Assembly (NCBI RefSeq): GCF_918797525.1
Contig: NZ_OU963893.1
Span: 3,224,001-3,288,000 of the forward strand
Direction: 5' to 3'
DNA: 64,000 nucleotides
Origin: an unidentified bacterial endosymbiont
Lineage (GTDB): Bacteria > Pseudomonadota > Gammaproteobacteria > Enterobacterales > Enterobacteriaceae
This document shows positions 8,772 through 18,308 of the stretch, in pieces. The position numbers were made by a program, and so were the translations under genes. How positions within the stretch are numbered: position 1 is the first letter of the stretch; each line of letters begins with the position of its first letter. The notes beneath the pieces are model-generated. The model was not told the DNA's origin. It saw nothing but the letters and a program-made list of their open reading frames with translations, and did not search any database.

Positions 8772-9899
8772 TTAAGATTTGACGAGCAACGTCAGCACTT
8801 CATAGTGCGCAGTATGGGGAAACATATCGAAAAGCTGTACGCGTTCGATACGATAGCCCGGCAGGTTGGCAATGTCTTTTGCCATGGTCTGCGCGTTGCA
8901 ACTGGAGTAAATGATGGTGTCCGGGGCCATCTGGCTCAGGTAGTCGCACAGGGCTTTACCCACTCCGCGTCGCGGTGGGTTAACCAGCACCAGCTCCGGC
9001 ACCTCTCCCTGCCCGGTGGCGAACTGAGTAGAGTCCAGCGCCTGGAAGCGCAGATTGGTTAACCCCAGTTCGGCGGCGGACTGCTTCGCGCAGATAATCG
9101 CCTCCGGGGAGATCTCAATGCCGGTCAATTGCATTTCAGGCGTGGCACAGTGCAAGCCAAAACCGCCCACGCCGCAGAACAGATCCCACATATGATGAAT
9201 GTTTAACGCGCGAACCCACTCCCGTGCCGTGGCGTACAGCGCTCTCGCCACCGCCGGGTTAGTCTGGAAGAAGCTCTGGGGGCGGATCCACAGCGGCACG
9301 CCGTTGAAGCGCTCCGCCAGGGCATGTTGTTCGGTGAAGAAAATCTCTTTCTCCCCTTCCATTATAGCCATGTGCACTGGCTGAATGTTGGCGGTAATCA
9401 CCTTCAGTTGTGGGAGCTGCGCCTGCAGCCACGGCAGCGCGGCGCGCAGTTGCGCCAGCTTAGCTTCCGAGCGCAGCACAAAACGCAGCATCATTCCGCC
9501 GTCAGCCTGGCTTTCCGTCAGCAGGAAATATTTCAGTTCACCGCGCTTACGGGCCACGTTATAGGGCGTTAAACCCGCGCGGGCAATAAAGGGCCTGAGG
9601 GTGGCAAAGATCGGCGCAAAGGAGGCGGGATAAAGCGGGCAGCCGGTTAAATCTTCCGGCGTACCGTCGCGATGCAATATGCCAGGCAGCGGTTTTTCAA
9701 CGCTGCCGCTGACCACCATTTTCGCTTTATTGCGAAAGCCCTGTTCCGGGCCGCTAACGGGTGCGCACCACTCGGCCACGGCATGCTCAGCCAGCAGGTG
9801 TTGCAGGTCGGTCATTTTGGCGGTGAGTTGTTGGGAGACCGGCTGTTCTATCCACTGACAGGAGCGGCAGCGACCGGCGTCATAGAGTGCGCACTGCAT
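8772..9899 (-). CDS. rlmC: 23S rRNA m5U747 methyltransferase RlmC
   Basis: A 375-residue SAM-dependent RNA methyltransferase of the RumA/RumB/TrmA family. N-terminal cysteines in [16 protein letters not shown] plus the Cys in LTGCPLYP fit the [4Fe-4S] cluster ligands. The SAM-binding motif is [14 protein letters not shown], the catalytic Cys lies in [11 protein letters not shown], and the motif VLVNPPRRG is conserved. It methylates U747 of 23S rRNA in E. coli. Single-gene unit, length as in E. coli (375 aa; formerly rumB/ybjF). Confidence 0.95.
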   Translation of the reverse strand: MQCALYDAGRCRSCQWIEQPVSQQLTAKMTDLQHLLAEHAVAEWCAPVSGPEQGFRNKAKMVVSGSVEKPLPGILHRDGTPEDLTGCPLYPASFAPIFATLRPFIARAGLTPYNVARKRGELKYFLLTESQADGGMMLRFVLRSEAKLAQLRAALPWLQAQLPQLKVITANIQPVHMAIMEGEKEIFFTEQHALAERFNGVPLWIRPQSFFQTNPAVARALYATAREWVRALNIHHMWDLFCGVGGFGLHCATPEMQLTGIEISPEAIICAKQSAAELGLTNLRFQALDSTQFATGQGEVPELVLVNPPRRGVGKALCDYLSQMAPDTIIYSSCNAQTMAKDIANLPGYRIERVQLFDMFPHTAHYEVLTLLVKS

Positions 9900-9939
9900 A
9901 TGAAAACCTTAATAATAACGAGGGCTGCGATTATACACA

Positions 9940-10425
9940 TTATTGCAGCTGGAAGAACCGCCGACTGGAAGCAGGGATAAACAGCAGGCAGAGCAGCAGC
10001 AAATCCGGGAGTTTTTGCATAAACAGCGCATGCAGAATTTCACGTCTGGAGCCACCCGCAATGCTGAATAATTCGGGATAGCCGTAACCCAACGACGCCG
10101 CCCACAAATAACCTGCGGCGATAATTTGCGTCAGCAAATAGACCCAGCGCGCCCAGTTGCGCCCTTTTACCAGAGAGAACGCACAAGAGATCTCGATGAA
10201 TACCAGTAGCAGGCTGCTCATAAAGACCAGCGTTAAATTCCACGTCTGCACGCTACGGTGAATGAACTCACCCATGCCGCGCGGCCCCAGGGTATGCAGA
10301 ATCATCAGCACATCCAGACAGCGGATCATAATAATCGCCAGCGCCGCCACCTGCACCAGCGCAGGAACGTTCAGACGGGCGTGTGAATGACGTGATTTAT
10401 TTAGGGATCCCAATGTCTTACTCAC
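9940..10425 (-). CDS. ybjO: Inner-membrane protein YbjO (DUF2593)
   Basis: A 161-residue membrane protein with about four predicted spans (for instance LVQVAALAIIMIRCLDVLMIL and LVFMSSLLLVFIEISCAF). The position just downstream of potI, length and sequence match E. coli YbjO. No biochemical role is established. It ends 40 bases from the rlmC start, and starts about 52 bases after potI, so it may be the last gene of the pot transcript. Confidence 0.85.
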   Translation of the reverse strand: MSKTLGSLNKSRHSHARLNVPALVQVAALAIIMIRCLDVLMILHTLGPRGMGEFIHRSVQTWNLTLVFMSSLLLVFIEISCAFSLVKGRNWARWVYLLTQIIAAGYLWAASLGYGYPELFSIAGGSRREILHALFMQKLPDLLLLCLLFIPASSRRFFQLQ

Positions 10426-10477
10426 TGAAAATCAGTGCCGCGTCATGCGCGGCACAACACTGGAAATAGTCATTCGT

Positions 10478-11323
10478 TCAGCCGCGTCTTGCACGCTGGA
10501 TATCGCGTACGCGTTGCTTTTCCGCGCGCGCCATCAAATACCAGGCGATAAATCCGACTATTCCGACGACGCCAAGGATGATGGATGCCAGCGCGTTGAT
10601 CTCCGGGTTCACCCCCATGCGCACGCTGGAGAAAACCAGCATCGGCAGCGTCGTCGCCCCCGGGCCGGAGACAAAGCTGGCAATAACCAGATCGTCAAGC
10701 GAGAGCGTAAACGCCAGCAGCCAGCCGGAGATCACCGCGGGCATGATCATCGGCAGCGTGATAATGAAAAAGACCTTCAGCGGCGTTGCGCCAAGATCCA
10801 TCGCCGCCTCTTCAATGGAACGATCCAGTTCACGCAAGCGCGAAGAGATGACCACCGCCACGTACGCGGTACAGAAGGTTACGTGCGCCAGCCAGATGGT
10901 GAGCATGCCGCGATCCGCAGGCCAGCCGATGGCGTGGGCCAGGGCGACAAACAGCAGCAGCAGCGACAGCCCGGTGATGACGTCTGGCATGACCAACGGC
11001 GCGGTGATCATAAACGCAAAGCCATTGGCGCCGCGAAAACGCCCAAAGCGCACCATCACCAGCGCGGCGAGGGTCCCGAGAACACAGGCCATGGTGGCCG
11101 CCAGGGCGGCAATGGTCAGGCTCAGGCCTACCGCGCTCATCATGGCCTCGTCGCGGAACAGTTCGCTGTACCAGCGCGTCGACCAGCCCGCCCACACAGT
11201 GACCAGCTTTGAGCTGTTGAACGAGTAAATCACCAGCATCAGCATTGGCGCATACAGGAAGGTAAAGCCAATCACCAGGATCAGAATTCGCCACGGTGAG
11301 CGCACGACCGGTAAGTTATTCAT
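10478..11323 (-). CDS. potI: Putrescine ABC transporter permease PotI
   Basis: A 281-residue permease with six membrane spans and an EAA loop (IEEAAMDLGATPLKVFFIITLP). With PotH it forms the channel of the PotFGHI putrescine importer. The start overlaps the potH stop by four bases. Same length as E. coli PotI. Confidence 0.96.
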   Translation of the reverse strand: MNNLPVVRSPWRILILVIGFTFLYAPMLMLVIYSFNSSKLVTVWAGWSTRWYSELFRDEAMMSAVGLSLTIAALAATMACVLGTLAALVMVRFGRFRGANGFAFMITAPLVMPDVITGLSLLLLFVALAHAIGWPADRGMLTIWLAHVTFCTAYVAVVISSRLRELDRSIEEAAMDLGATPLKVFFIITLPMIMPAVISGWLLAFTLSLDDLVIASFVSGPGATTLPMLVFSSVRMGVNPEINALASIILGVVGIVGFIAWYLMARAEKQRVRDIQRARRG

Positions 11324-12273
11324 CCGTGCTCTCCCATCTGTTTTTGCTGATGTTTATGGAACCACATGATTGGCACGATCAGTACTAACAGCATTACGAT
11401 CGCCACGGCCGATGCCACTGGCCAGTCGCGGTTGTTAAAGAACTCCTGCCACAGCACGCGGCCAATCATGATGCTGTCCGGGCCGCCGAGCAGTTCAGGG
11501 ATCACAAACTCCCCCACCGCAGGAATAAACACCAGCATCGACCCGGCAATAATGCCGCCTTTGGTCAGCGGGACGATCACACTAAAAAAGGTTTTCAGCG
11601 GCCGCGCGCCGAGATCCAGCGAAGCTTCCACCAGCGAGTAATCAATGCGCGTCAGAGCCGTATAAATCGGCAGCACCATAAACGGCAGGTAGGCGTAAAC
11701 AATCCCGATGTAGACCGCGAGGTTGGTGTGCAGAATGGTTAACGGCTGGTCGATGACGCCAAGCCACAGCAGAAAGTTATTCAGTATGCCGTTGTTTTTC
11801 AGGATCCCCATCCACGCGTAAACGCGGATCAGGAACGAGGTCCACGACGGCAAAATAACCAGCAACAGCAGTATGTTACGCGTCGACGGTTTACTGTGCG
11901 CCACCGCCCACGCCAGCGGGTAACCCATTATCAGACAGCAGAGCGTCGAGATCCCCGCCACCTGCAATGATTGCAGGTACGCTTCGAAATAGAGCGGATC
12001 TTCCGTCAACTGCAGGAAATTGCCCAGATTCAGGGTCAGCGTGAGTTGTCCGTCGGCCCATGTCCACAGGTCGGTGTACGGTGGGATCGCCCGCGCCATC
12101 TCCGCCAGGCTGATCTTGAAAACGATCAGGAACGGCAGCAGAAACAGCAGGATGAGCCACACGTAGGGGATGGCGATTGCCAGCTTACGGCCGTGCGCCA
12201 TTTGCATACGCGCCAGCGAGTGGGCAAAACCCGCCGGTTTTTTGACCCGGGCTGGAGGTTCGAATGTACTCAT
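11320..12273 (-). CDS. potH: Putrescine ABC transporter permease PotH
   Basis: A 317-residue permease. The long cytoplasmic N-terminus (MSTFEPPARVKKPAGFAHS) precedes six spans; the EAA loop reads VEASLDLGARPLKTFFSVIVP. It pairs with PotI. Ten bases separate it from potG and it overlaps potI, consistent with one potFGHI transcript. Confidence 0.96.
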   Translation of the reverse strand: MSTFEPPARVKKPAGFAHSLARMQMAHGRKLAIAIPYVWLILLFLLPFLIVFKISLAEMARAIPPYTDLWTWADGQLTLTLNLGNFLQLTEDPLYFEAYLQSLQVAGISTLCCLIMGYPLAWAVAHSKPSTRNILLLLVILPSWTSFLIRVYAWMGILKNNGILNNFLLWLGVIDQPLTILHTNLAVYIGIVYAYLPFMVLPIYTALTRIDYSLVEASLDLGARPLKTFFSVIVPLTKGGIIAGSMLVFIPAVGEFVIPELLGGPDSIMIGRVLWQEFFNNRDWPVASAVAIVMLLVLIVPIMWFHKHQQKQMGEHG

Positions 12274-12283
12274 TGTCCTCTCC

Positions 12284-13417
12284 TTATACCGTCAGCACGA
12301 CGCAACTGTCCGCGTCCCAGTACAGGCTCACTTCATCGCCCCAGGTCGGCTGTCCCTTGCGGTAGCGATGTTCGTTCTGCAACTGGGCGCTGAGCATCTG
12401 TCCGCTTTTCAGACGCACGTGATAGATAGAAAGATCGCCCAGATAGGCAATGTGTACCACTTCGCCCACGGCAAAGTTATACCCGTCGGCTGGCGGTTCT
12501 TCGCAGAGCATGATTTTCTCGGGGCGCAGCGCCACATACACCGGCACGTTATCAACAACGGAGTTATCAGCGTCGACTTTCAGCGGATGGACAAGTCCAT
12601 GAGAGTCAATGACCAGACCGTCATCCTCGCGGGCCTTCAGCACCCCTTCGAAGACGTTGACCGAGCCGATAAATTCTGCGCTGTAGCGGGTGGTCGGATG
12701 TTCGTAAATCTCTTCCGGCTCGCCAATCTGCACGAACTTACCGCGATTCATGATCGCAATACGCCCGGCCATGGTCATCGCCTCTTCCTGGTCGTGGGTG
12801 ACCATCACGCAGGTGGCGCCTACGCGCTCCAGAATATCCACCACTTCTAACTGCATGCGGTCGCGCAGTTTTTTATCCAGCGCACCCATGGGTTCGTCGA
12901 GCAGCAGCAGTTTCGGGCGTTTCGCCAGGCTTCTGGCCAGCGCCACGCGCTGGCGTTGACCGCCAGAAAGCTGATGTGGTTTACGCTTTGCGAACTCCTG
13001 CATGTGCACCAGGCTCAGCATCTCGGTCACGCGGGCGCTGATTTCCGCCTTCGGCAGTTTGTCCTGCTTGAGACCAAAGGCAATGTTCTGCTCAACCGTC
13101 ATGTGCGGAAACAGCGCGTAGGACTGGAACATCATGTTGATCGGGCGCTGATACGGCGGCACGCTGGAAAGGTCGACGCCGTCCAGCACGATCTGTCCCG
13201 CCGTGGGCTGTTCAAAACCAGCCAGCATGCGCAGTAAAGTTGATTTACCGCAGCCAGATGCCCCGAGCAGGGCAAAAATTTCCCCTTTATAGATAGTCAG
13301 GCTGACGTCATCCACGGCATGCTGGCCGTCAAAGGATTTAGTGAGGTTACGAATTTCAAGCAGCGGGGTCAGCGCTTTACGGACTTTCGCCTGCGGGCGG
13401 GGGATCGCATCATTCAC
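12284..13417 (-). CDS. potG: Putrescine ABC transporter ATPase PotG
   Basis: A 377-residue ABC ATPase. Walker A is LLGASGCGKSTLLR, the signature LSGGQRQRVALARSLA, Walker B LLLLDEPMGALD, followed by a C-terminal TOBE-type regulatory domain (about 285-377). The start is taken as GTG at 13417, giving VNDAIPRPQAKVRKALTP and the E. coli length; the frame remains open eight codons further to an ATG at 13441. It drives putrescine import through PotHI. Confidence 0.95.
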   Translation of the reverse strand: MNDAIPRPQAKVRKALTPLLEIRNLTKSFDGQHAVDDVSLTIYKGEIFALLGASGCGKSTLLRMLAGFEQPTAGQIVLDGVDLSSVPPYQRPINMMFQSYALFPHMTVEQNIAFGLKQDKLPKAEISARVTEMLSLVHMQEFAKRKPHQLSGGQRQRVALARSLAKRPKLLLLDEPMGALDKKLRDRMQLEVVDILERVGATCVMVTHDQEEAMTMAGRIAIMNRGKFVQIGEPEEIYEHPTTRYSAEFIGSVNVFEGVLKAREDDGLVIDSHGLVHPLKVDADNSVVDNVPVYVALRPEKIMLCEEPPADGYNFAVGEVVHIAYLGDLSIYHVRLKSGQMLSAQLQNEHRYRKGQPTWGDEVSLYWDADSCVVLTV

Positions 13418-13517
13418 GGTGTGTTCTCCGGCAGAAATCAAACAGGGTGCAGGCGCACCCTGACGGTGCGCCTGTTGCCGGGACGCTGTGCTTACCCGGC
13501 CTGGATCACACGGAAAA

Positions 13518-14630
13518 TTACTTGCCGCTTTTCACCTTAGTCCACGCACGGGTACGTACGCGGTCAATTTTGGGCTCCTGAACCTTCAGTGTAAAGAGCT
13601 TAGCGAAGACATCCGCAGGCGGATAGATAGCCGGATTATTACGGATCGCTTCGCTGACCAGCGGAACAGACGCCTTGTTGCCATTAGCGTAGTAAACATG
13701 ATCGCTAATGTGGGCAATCACCTCCGGGCGCATCAGGTAGTTGAGGAACTGATAGGCTTCGTCTTTGTTTTTCGCATCCGCCGGCATGGCGAAGACGTCG
13801 AAGAACGCCAGCGCACCCTCTTTCGGAATGAAGTAAGAAACATTCACGCCGTTCTTCGCCTCTTTCGCGCGGTTAGCCGCCTGCCAGACATCGCCTGCCC
13901 AGCCGATAGCCACGCAAATATCGCCGTTTGCCAGGTCATTAATGTACTGAGAAGAGTGGAAGTAACGAATATTTGGCCGCAGCTTCAACAGCAGATCGGT
14001 TGCCGGACCGGTGTAGTCATCGGCTTTAATGCTGTTGGGATCTTTACCCAGATAGTTGAGCACGGTGGCGAAGATCTCTTCTGGCGCATCGAGGAGAGAG
14101 ACGCCGCAGCTTTTCAGCTTCTCGAGGTTTTCCGGCTTCAGCACCACGTCCCAGCTATCGAGCTTAACGTCCGGGCCCAGCGCCGCTTTGACTTTATCGA
14201 CGTTATAGCCAATGCCGGTTGTCGCCCAGAGGTAAGGCATCGCGTATTTGTTGTCCGGGTCATGCTTAGCCACTAGCTTTAGCACGTCCGGATCGAGGTT
14301 TTTCCAGTTCGATAATTTGCTTTTGTCCAGCGGCTGGAAAACACCGGCGGTTAGCTGGCGCTCAAGGAAGCTCGCGGACGGCACCACAAGGTCGAAACCG
14401 GTGCTGCCCGCCATCAGTTTTCCTTCCAGCACTTCGTTGGAATCGAACACATCGTAGACCACTTTAATCCCGGTCTCTTTTTCGAAACTGGCAACCGTAT
14501 CCGGCGCAATATAGTCAGACCAGTTATAAACATGCAGCGTTTTTTGTGGTGCAGCGAGCGTGCCGGCAGAGACGGCCATCAGAGCGCCCGCAACCAGACC
14601 CGACAACCATTTTTTATTCAAGGCGATCAT
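13518..14630 (-). CDS. potF: Putrescine-binding periplasmic protein PotF
   Basis: A 370-residue binding protein with signal MIALNKKWLSGLVAGALMAV ending near LAA. The mature domain starts TLHVYNWSDYIAPDT, and ligand-pocket segments (YNWSDY, DVFDSNEV, AIGWAGDVW, DVFAMPADA) are those of PotF/PotD. The ATG at 14630 is chosen because it begins the signal peptide; the frame is open 25 codons further. First gene of potFGHI, with a 100-base gap before potG. Known for high-affinity putrescine binding in E. coli. Confidence 0.96.
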   Translation of the reverse strand: MIALNKKWLSGLVAGALMAVSAGTLAAPQKTLHVYNWSDYIAPDTVASFEKETGIKVVYDVFDSNEVLEGKLMAGSTGFDLVVPSASFLERQLTAGVFQPLDKSKLSNWKNLDPDVLKLVAKHDPDNKYAMPYLWATTGIGYNVDKVKAALGPDVKLDSWDVVLKPENLEKLKSCGVSLLDAPEEIFATVLNYLGKDPNSIKADDYTGPATDLLLKLRPNIRYFHSSQYINDLANGDICVAIGWAGDVWQAANRAKEAKNGVNVSYFIPKEGALAFFDVFAMPADAKNKDEAYQFLNYLMRPEVIAHISDHVYYANGNKASVPLVSEAIRNNPAIYPPADVFAKLFTLKVQEPKIDRVRTRAWTKVKSGK

Positions 14631-14979
14631 CTCTTTATTCCTTCTGAAGCTCGTTAACACACGAGCTGAAACTGTGCACTCAGGAGATATGCAATAATCA
14701 TGCATAGTTTGTCGCTCTGCCCGACATAAAATAAAGCCTTATACCCGGCAGGATCCGCTCGCTTTTTTAAGCATTGCAAGAATAACTGTAGCCCGTGTAT
14801 CCGGCTATAGCCCAGACGAAAAAACGCCTTTTATCAATTTTTTATGCAAGTTATGTCTATGTGATAAGCCGAAATGGCCTGCGAGGAGGTGAAAAATTCT
14901 TTAAGAAAAGGTTAAAAGCAGCACAAAAAATGGCGTTATGCAGTCGCTCTGGCAGCGACTGCGCAAAAGTCACACAGCT
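14631..14979. other. Intergenic region between ybjN and potF
   Basis: A 349-base gap with both flanking genes on the minus strand. It should hold the potF promoter and leader, but I could not single out a convincing -35/-10 pair. It is AT-rich near potF and contains no ORF with family resemblance. Confidence 0.5.
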
Positions 14980-15456
14980 TTAGTGGAGAAAATTGGGCGA
15001 CGCGTCGGTATTCTCTGCGTCATCTTCCGGGCTGTACAGCAGATGATGGGCGTTGGCTTCCATCATCACCATTGAAATTTGCTCTTCGCTCATGCGCACA
15101 AACCAGGCGAACTGTTTTAAGGAGAGGCCAGCACCGGAGAGTATAGACTGGCAAACGACCAGTTTCGGTAGGTTATCATCCTGGATATCGAGAAAGGCTT
15201 TAACCGTCAGCGAACTGGCATTGATGGCCGAGAGATCGGATGCCAGCGTCAGCAGCGCAGAGGGTTTAACCTCCGCCAGGGCCGAGAAAAGAATAACGTC
15301 GTCAACCAGGTCGATTTTGGCATCAAATATACCGTCAAAATTTTGCATATGAGGCAGATGCAGCGCCTGGCAGGAGTCGCATTCAAAAAAGGTAATACCG
15401 GCATCGTCAAGCCATTGTCGTAACGTATCCAGTGTTGGAACGACCTGTAAATCCAT
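14980..15456 (-). CDS. ybjN: YbjN sensory-transduction-like protein
   Basis: A 158-residue soluble protein equal in length to E. coli YbjN. The fold is related to type III secretion chaperones; overexpression in E. coli has been linked to motility, fimbriation and stress tolerance. It follows rimK on the same strand with a 63-base gap, in the conserved order nfsA-rimK-ybjN. Function at the molecular level is unknown. Confidence 0.92.
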   Translation of the reverse strand: MDLQVVPTLDTLRQWLDDAGITFFECDSCQALHLPHMQNFDGIFDAKIDLVDDVILFSALAEVKPSALLTLASDLSAINASSLTVKAFLDIQDDNLPKLVVCQSILSGAGLSLKQFAWFVRMSEEQISMVMMEANAHHLLYSPEDDAENTDASPNFLH

Positions 15457-15519
15457 CGCTGTGTGGCCTCTTTTATAAAAACTTCATCAAGATTACGCAA
15501 AAAATTAATATTAATCTAT

Positions 15520-16422
15520 TTAACCGCCCGTTTTCAGACAGTAGCCCGGGGTGGCGTGCCGCTCGATCCATAAGATCATTTTACCCGCGATATCGACGCC
15601 GGTAGTTTTTTCCACCCCCTCCAGCCCCGGCGACGCATTGACCTCCATCACCAGCGGCCCACGCGTTGCGCGCAGCAGGTCAACCCCGGCAACGTCCAGC
15701 CCAAGCGTTTGCGCCGCTTTCACCGCAATCTCGCGCTCGCGCTCGCTGATCTCAGCAACCCGCGCTACGCCCCCACGATGAAGATTGGAGCGGAAATCGC
15801 CCTCTTTCGCCTGCCGCTCAATGGCCGCGACCACTTCATTACCTACCACGAAGCAGCGAATATCGCGCCCTTTGGCCTCTTCGATATACTCCTGCACCAG
15901 AATGTGGGCATTGAGGCCGCGAAAGGCGTCAACTACGCTTTCTGCCGCCTGCCGCGTTTCTGCCAGCACCACGCCAATACCCTGCGTTCCTTCCACCAGC
16001 TTAATGACCAACGGCGCGCCGCCGACCATGTCGATCAGATCGCTGGTATCATCCGGTGAATGGGCGATTCCGGTAACGGGCAGATCGATACCCTGGCGGG
16101 CAAGAAGCTGGAGCGAGCGCAGTTTATCGCGGGCGCGAGAAATGGCGACAGATTCATTGAGCGGGTAGCTGCCGAGCATCTCAAACTGGCGCAACGCCGC
16201 CGTGCCGTAATAGGTTATCTGGGATCCAATGCGAGGGATCACCGCATCGAAATGCGGTAATTTGCGCCCTTTGTAGTGAATCGACGATGCCGCAGGATCG
16301 ATGTTCATATAACAGGACATCGGGTCGATGATCTCAACCTGATGTCCCCGTTTAGCCGCCGCTTCTCGCAGGCGTTTGCATGAATAGAGCGTTCCATCCC
16401 GGGACAAAATGGCAATTTTCAC
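15520..16422 (-). CDS. rimK: Ribosomal protein S6--L-glutamate ligase RimK
   Basis: A 300-residue ATP-grasp ligase that adds glutamates to the C-terminus of ribosomal protein S6 and can make poly-glutamate. ATP-grasp elements are visible ([53 protein letters not shown]). The start is GTG at 16422, preceded by GAGAGG and giving the E. coli protein start [14 protein letters not shown]; seven upstream in-frame codons to 16443 are probably untranslated. Between nfsA and ybjN in the same direction. Confidence 0.95.
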   Translation of the reverse strand: MKIAILSRDGTLYSCKRLREAAAKRGHQVEIIDPMSCYMNIDPAASSIHYKGRKLPHFDAVIPRIGSQITYYGTAALRQFEMLGSYPLNESVAISRARDKLRSLQLLARQGIDLPVTGIAHSPDDTSDLIDMVGGAPLVIKLVEGTQGIGVVLAETRQAAESVVDAFRGLNAHILVQEYIEEAKGRDIRCFVVGNEVVAAIERQAKEGDFRSNLHRGGVARVAEISEREREIAVKAAQTLGLDVAGVDLLRATRGPLVMEVNASPGLEGVEKTTGVDIAGKMILWIERHATPGYCLKTGG

Positions 16423-16473
16423 CCTGCACCTCTCTAAAAACATGGAAAAAGCCTGCGTATCATACAGAATGAA

Positions 16474-17196
16474 CTATCGCGTCGCCCAGCCCTGTTTATG
16501 CAGATAATCAAGAATAAACGGACGATTTTCTTTGATGATGGTGCGACGGATATGGTCAGTCCAGGTATCGCGACGGTTATTGCTGTCTCGCGTCAGGTAG
16601 TAGTTCGCTAACTCGTCGTCATACTGATCCAGTACATTCTGATCGACCGGCTGGTAGTGATTCTCATGCACCAGCATTGCAGCGGGAATACGCGGTTTGA
16701 GACTGGGGTTATCTGCCGGCCAGCCGAGGCACAGGCCGAACAATGGCAGGACATGTTTTGGCAGTTTCAGCAGTTCGGTCACGCTTTCGATGTTATTACG
16801 CAGCCCACCGATGTACACCCCGCCTAAACCCAACGACTCGGCTGCCGTGAAGGCATTTTGCGCCATCAGCGCGGTATCCACGACACCGAGCAGCAGCTGT
16901 TCGGCAAGGCCCAGCTCGGCTTCAGGGCAAATCTGCAGGTGGCGATTGAAATCAGCGCAGAACACCCAAAACTCAGCCGCCTGGGCAACATGTTTCTGCC
17001 CACCTGTCAGCGTTACCAGCTTTTCACGCATCGCCGGATCGGTAATACGAATAATGGAGCTGCACTGCAGGAAGCTGGAGCTGGAGGTTCCTCTTGCGCT
17101 ATCAATAATCGCTTCACGTTGCGCCTGGGTGATAGGTTCATCGGTGAAATGGCGGATTGAACGGTGGGAACGGAGCAGGTCAATGGTTGGCGTCAT
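16474..17196 (-). CDS. nfsA: Oxygen-insensitive NADPH nitroreductase NfsA
   Basis: A 240-residue FMN-dependent flavoprotein; MTPTIDLLRSHRSIRHFTDE at the start and the C-terminal RRDTWTDHIRRTIIKENRPF match E. coli NfsA. The ATG at 17196 gives the standard length; upstream codons in frame to 17274 show no similarity. It reduces nitroaromatics and quinones by two electrons and is a soxRS target in E. coli. ybjC, which precedes nfsA in E. coli, is missing: only about 180 bases separate nfsA from grxA. Confidence 0.95.
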   Translation of the reverse strand: MTPTIDLLRSHRSIRHFTDEPITQAQREAIIDSARGTSSSSFLQCSSIIRITDPAMREKLVTLTGGQKHVAQAAEFWVFCADFNRHLQICPEAELGLAEQLLLGVVDTALMAQNAFTAAESLGLGGVYIGGLRNNIESVTELLKLPKHVLPLFGLCLGWPADNPSLKPRIPAAMLVHENHYQPVDQNVLDQYDDELANYYLTRDSNNRRDTWTDHIRRTIIKENRPFILDYLHKQGWATR

Positions 17197-17380
17197 CTTG
17201 TCTCTCTTTTTCTGACTGAAAACGTATGGCAGCCAGTATAGGCAATCATGCGCGGCATGTAATTGGCGAAACATAGCCTGATGATATTAAAGTGACAGGC
17301 GAAACCTTCTTTTCATGACGGCAGGTTATCGTGCACACCAGGCGTTCTTCGCCGTCAGGCTTGTTTTTGAGGAGAGAGAA

Positions 17381-17632
17381 ATGTTTGCCGTTATTTTTGG
17401 AAGTCCAGGATGCCCTTATTGTGCGCGCGCGAAAGCGCTGGCAGAGAAACTGACCGAAGAGCGTGATGATTTTAACTTCCGTTATGTGGACATCCACGCG
17501 GAAGGCATCAGCAAAGCGGATCTGGAAAAAGAAACCGTCCCGCAGATCTTCCTCGATCAGAAACACATTGGCGGCTGCATCGATTTTGAAGCCTACGCCA
17601 AAGATAACCTGGGGCTATTTGCCGCTCAGTAA
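17381..17632 (+). CDS. grxA: Glutaredoxin 1 (GrxA)
   Basis: An 83-residue thioredoxin-fold protein. The redox motif is CPYC (in GSPGCPYCARAK), the cis-proline is in ETVPQIF, and the GSH-site glycine pair is in HIGGC. ATG at 17381 is preceded by GAGGAGAGAG; upstream codons to 17315 are non-homologous. Compared with E. coli Grx1 (85 aa) the loop before ETVP is a few residues shorter and it has an extra Cys after the GG. It reduces disulfides with glutathione, including ribonucleotide reductase and OxyR in E. coli. Divergent from nfsA. Confidence 0.94.
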   Translation: MFAVIFGSPGCPYCARAKALAEKLTEERDDFNFRYVDIHAEGISKADLEKETVPQIFLDQKHIGGCIDFEAYAKDNLGLFAAQ

Positions 17633-17640
17633 CACCCGGA

Positions 17641-17664
17641 CGCCCTCACCCGAAGGGCGTTTTT
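17641..17664 (+). terminator. Rho-independent terminator after grxA
   Basis: The stem CGCCCT / AGGGCG with a 7-base loop is followed by TTTTTA, nine bases after the grxA stop. The T tract overlaps the stop codon of the convergent ybjM. Confidence 0.85.
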
Positions 17665-18037
17665 ATTTGTCATGCCTGCGTCGATACAGCAAACTACGCA
17701 CAAAGAGAAAGCATAGCGCCCCCAGCGCGCACCAGAACACGCCGCTCAGTAACCATGCCAGCTCCTGCCAGAGGCTTCTCGACGGGACATACATCAGACG
17801 CATCAGCAGCAGGCACAACGGTGCTGCAAGCATCGCGCCCAACAAAGGCTTAACGACTTCGCCTTTGTGAGAGAGAAAACTCGCCACCGCCCCCGGAAAA
17901 ATAAAAAAGAGCAAGCCCAGTTCAGGATGACCAGAGGCTCTGAACGCACCTTTCACATTAAACGCGAGCGACATACAAACGACCGTAAACAGCAAAAAGC
18001 AACTGACCAAACCCGCCCAGTTTCGTTTTATGTTCAC
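17663..18037 (-). CDS. ybjM: Inner-membrane protein YbjM
   Basis: A 124-residue protein with four predicted membrane spans (LVSCFLLFTVVCMSLAFNV, LGLLFFIFPGAVASFLS, LLGAMLAAPLCLLLMRLMYV, WLLSGVFWCALGALCFLFV) and a basic C-terminus. Position between grxA and ybjL and length match E. coli YbjM (125 aa). No function is known. Confidence 0.85.
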   Translation of the reverse strand: MNIKRNWAGLVSCFLLFTVVCMSLAFNVKGAFRASGHPELGLLFFIFPGAVASFLSHKGEVVKPLLGAMLAAPLCLLLMRLMYVPSRSLWQELAWLLSGVFWCALGALCFLFVRSLLYRRRHDK

Positions 18038-18308
18038 ACTATCCTCCCGACCTCTCTACCAAATACACCTTCGTCCAGTGGACGCCCAGTCAGATAAAGC
18101 AATACGGCATTCCATGCCAAAGTACGCACATTGTGATGCGATAATAGGTAGCTGTCGGTAGCTAATACGATTAAACTAGCCACCTGCTGTTGTTTTTTGG
18201 AAATTATCAGGAAGCAGGGAGTGATGAACACTTTCCCTGACACTAAAAACAGTAGCCCAAATAGTCCGTTCATTCAACAACTTACTGGTAAACAAGAAGT
18301 TAGCCTCC

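Noticed and set aside
10445..11212. 255-aa plus-strand ORF rich in His, Arg and Gln
   Set aside because: Antisense to potI; composition is that of a reverse-frame shadow.
17220..17300. OxyR-like ATAG repeats between nfsA and grxA
   Set aside because: ATAG elements occur near 17237 and 17273, but the four-element spacing of an OxyR site is not satisfied well enough to call.
18034..18273. 79-aa minus-strand ORF before ybjL
   Set aside because: Overlaps the ybjL upstream region and ybjM start; no similarity to a known protein.
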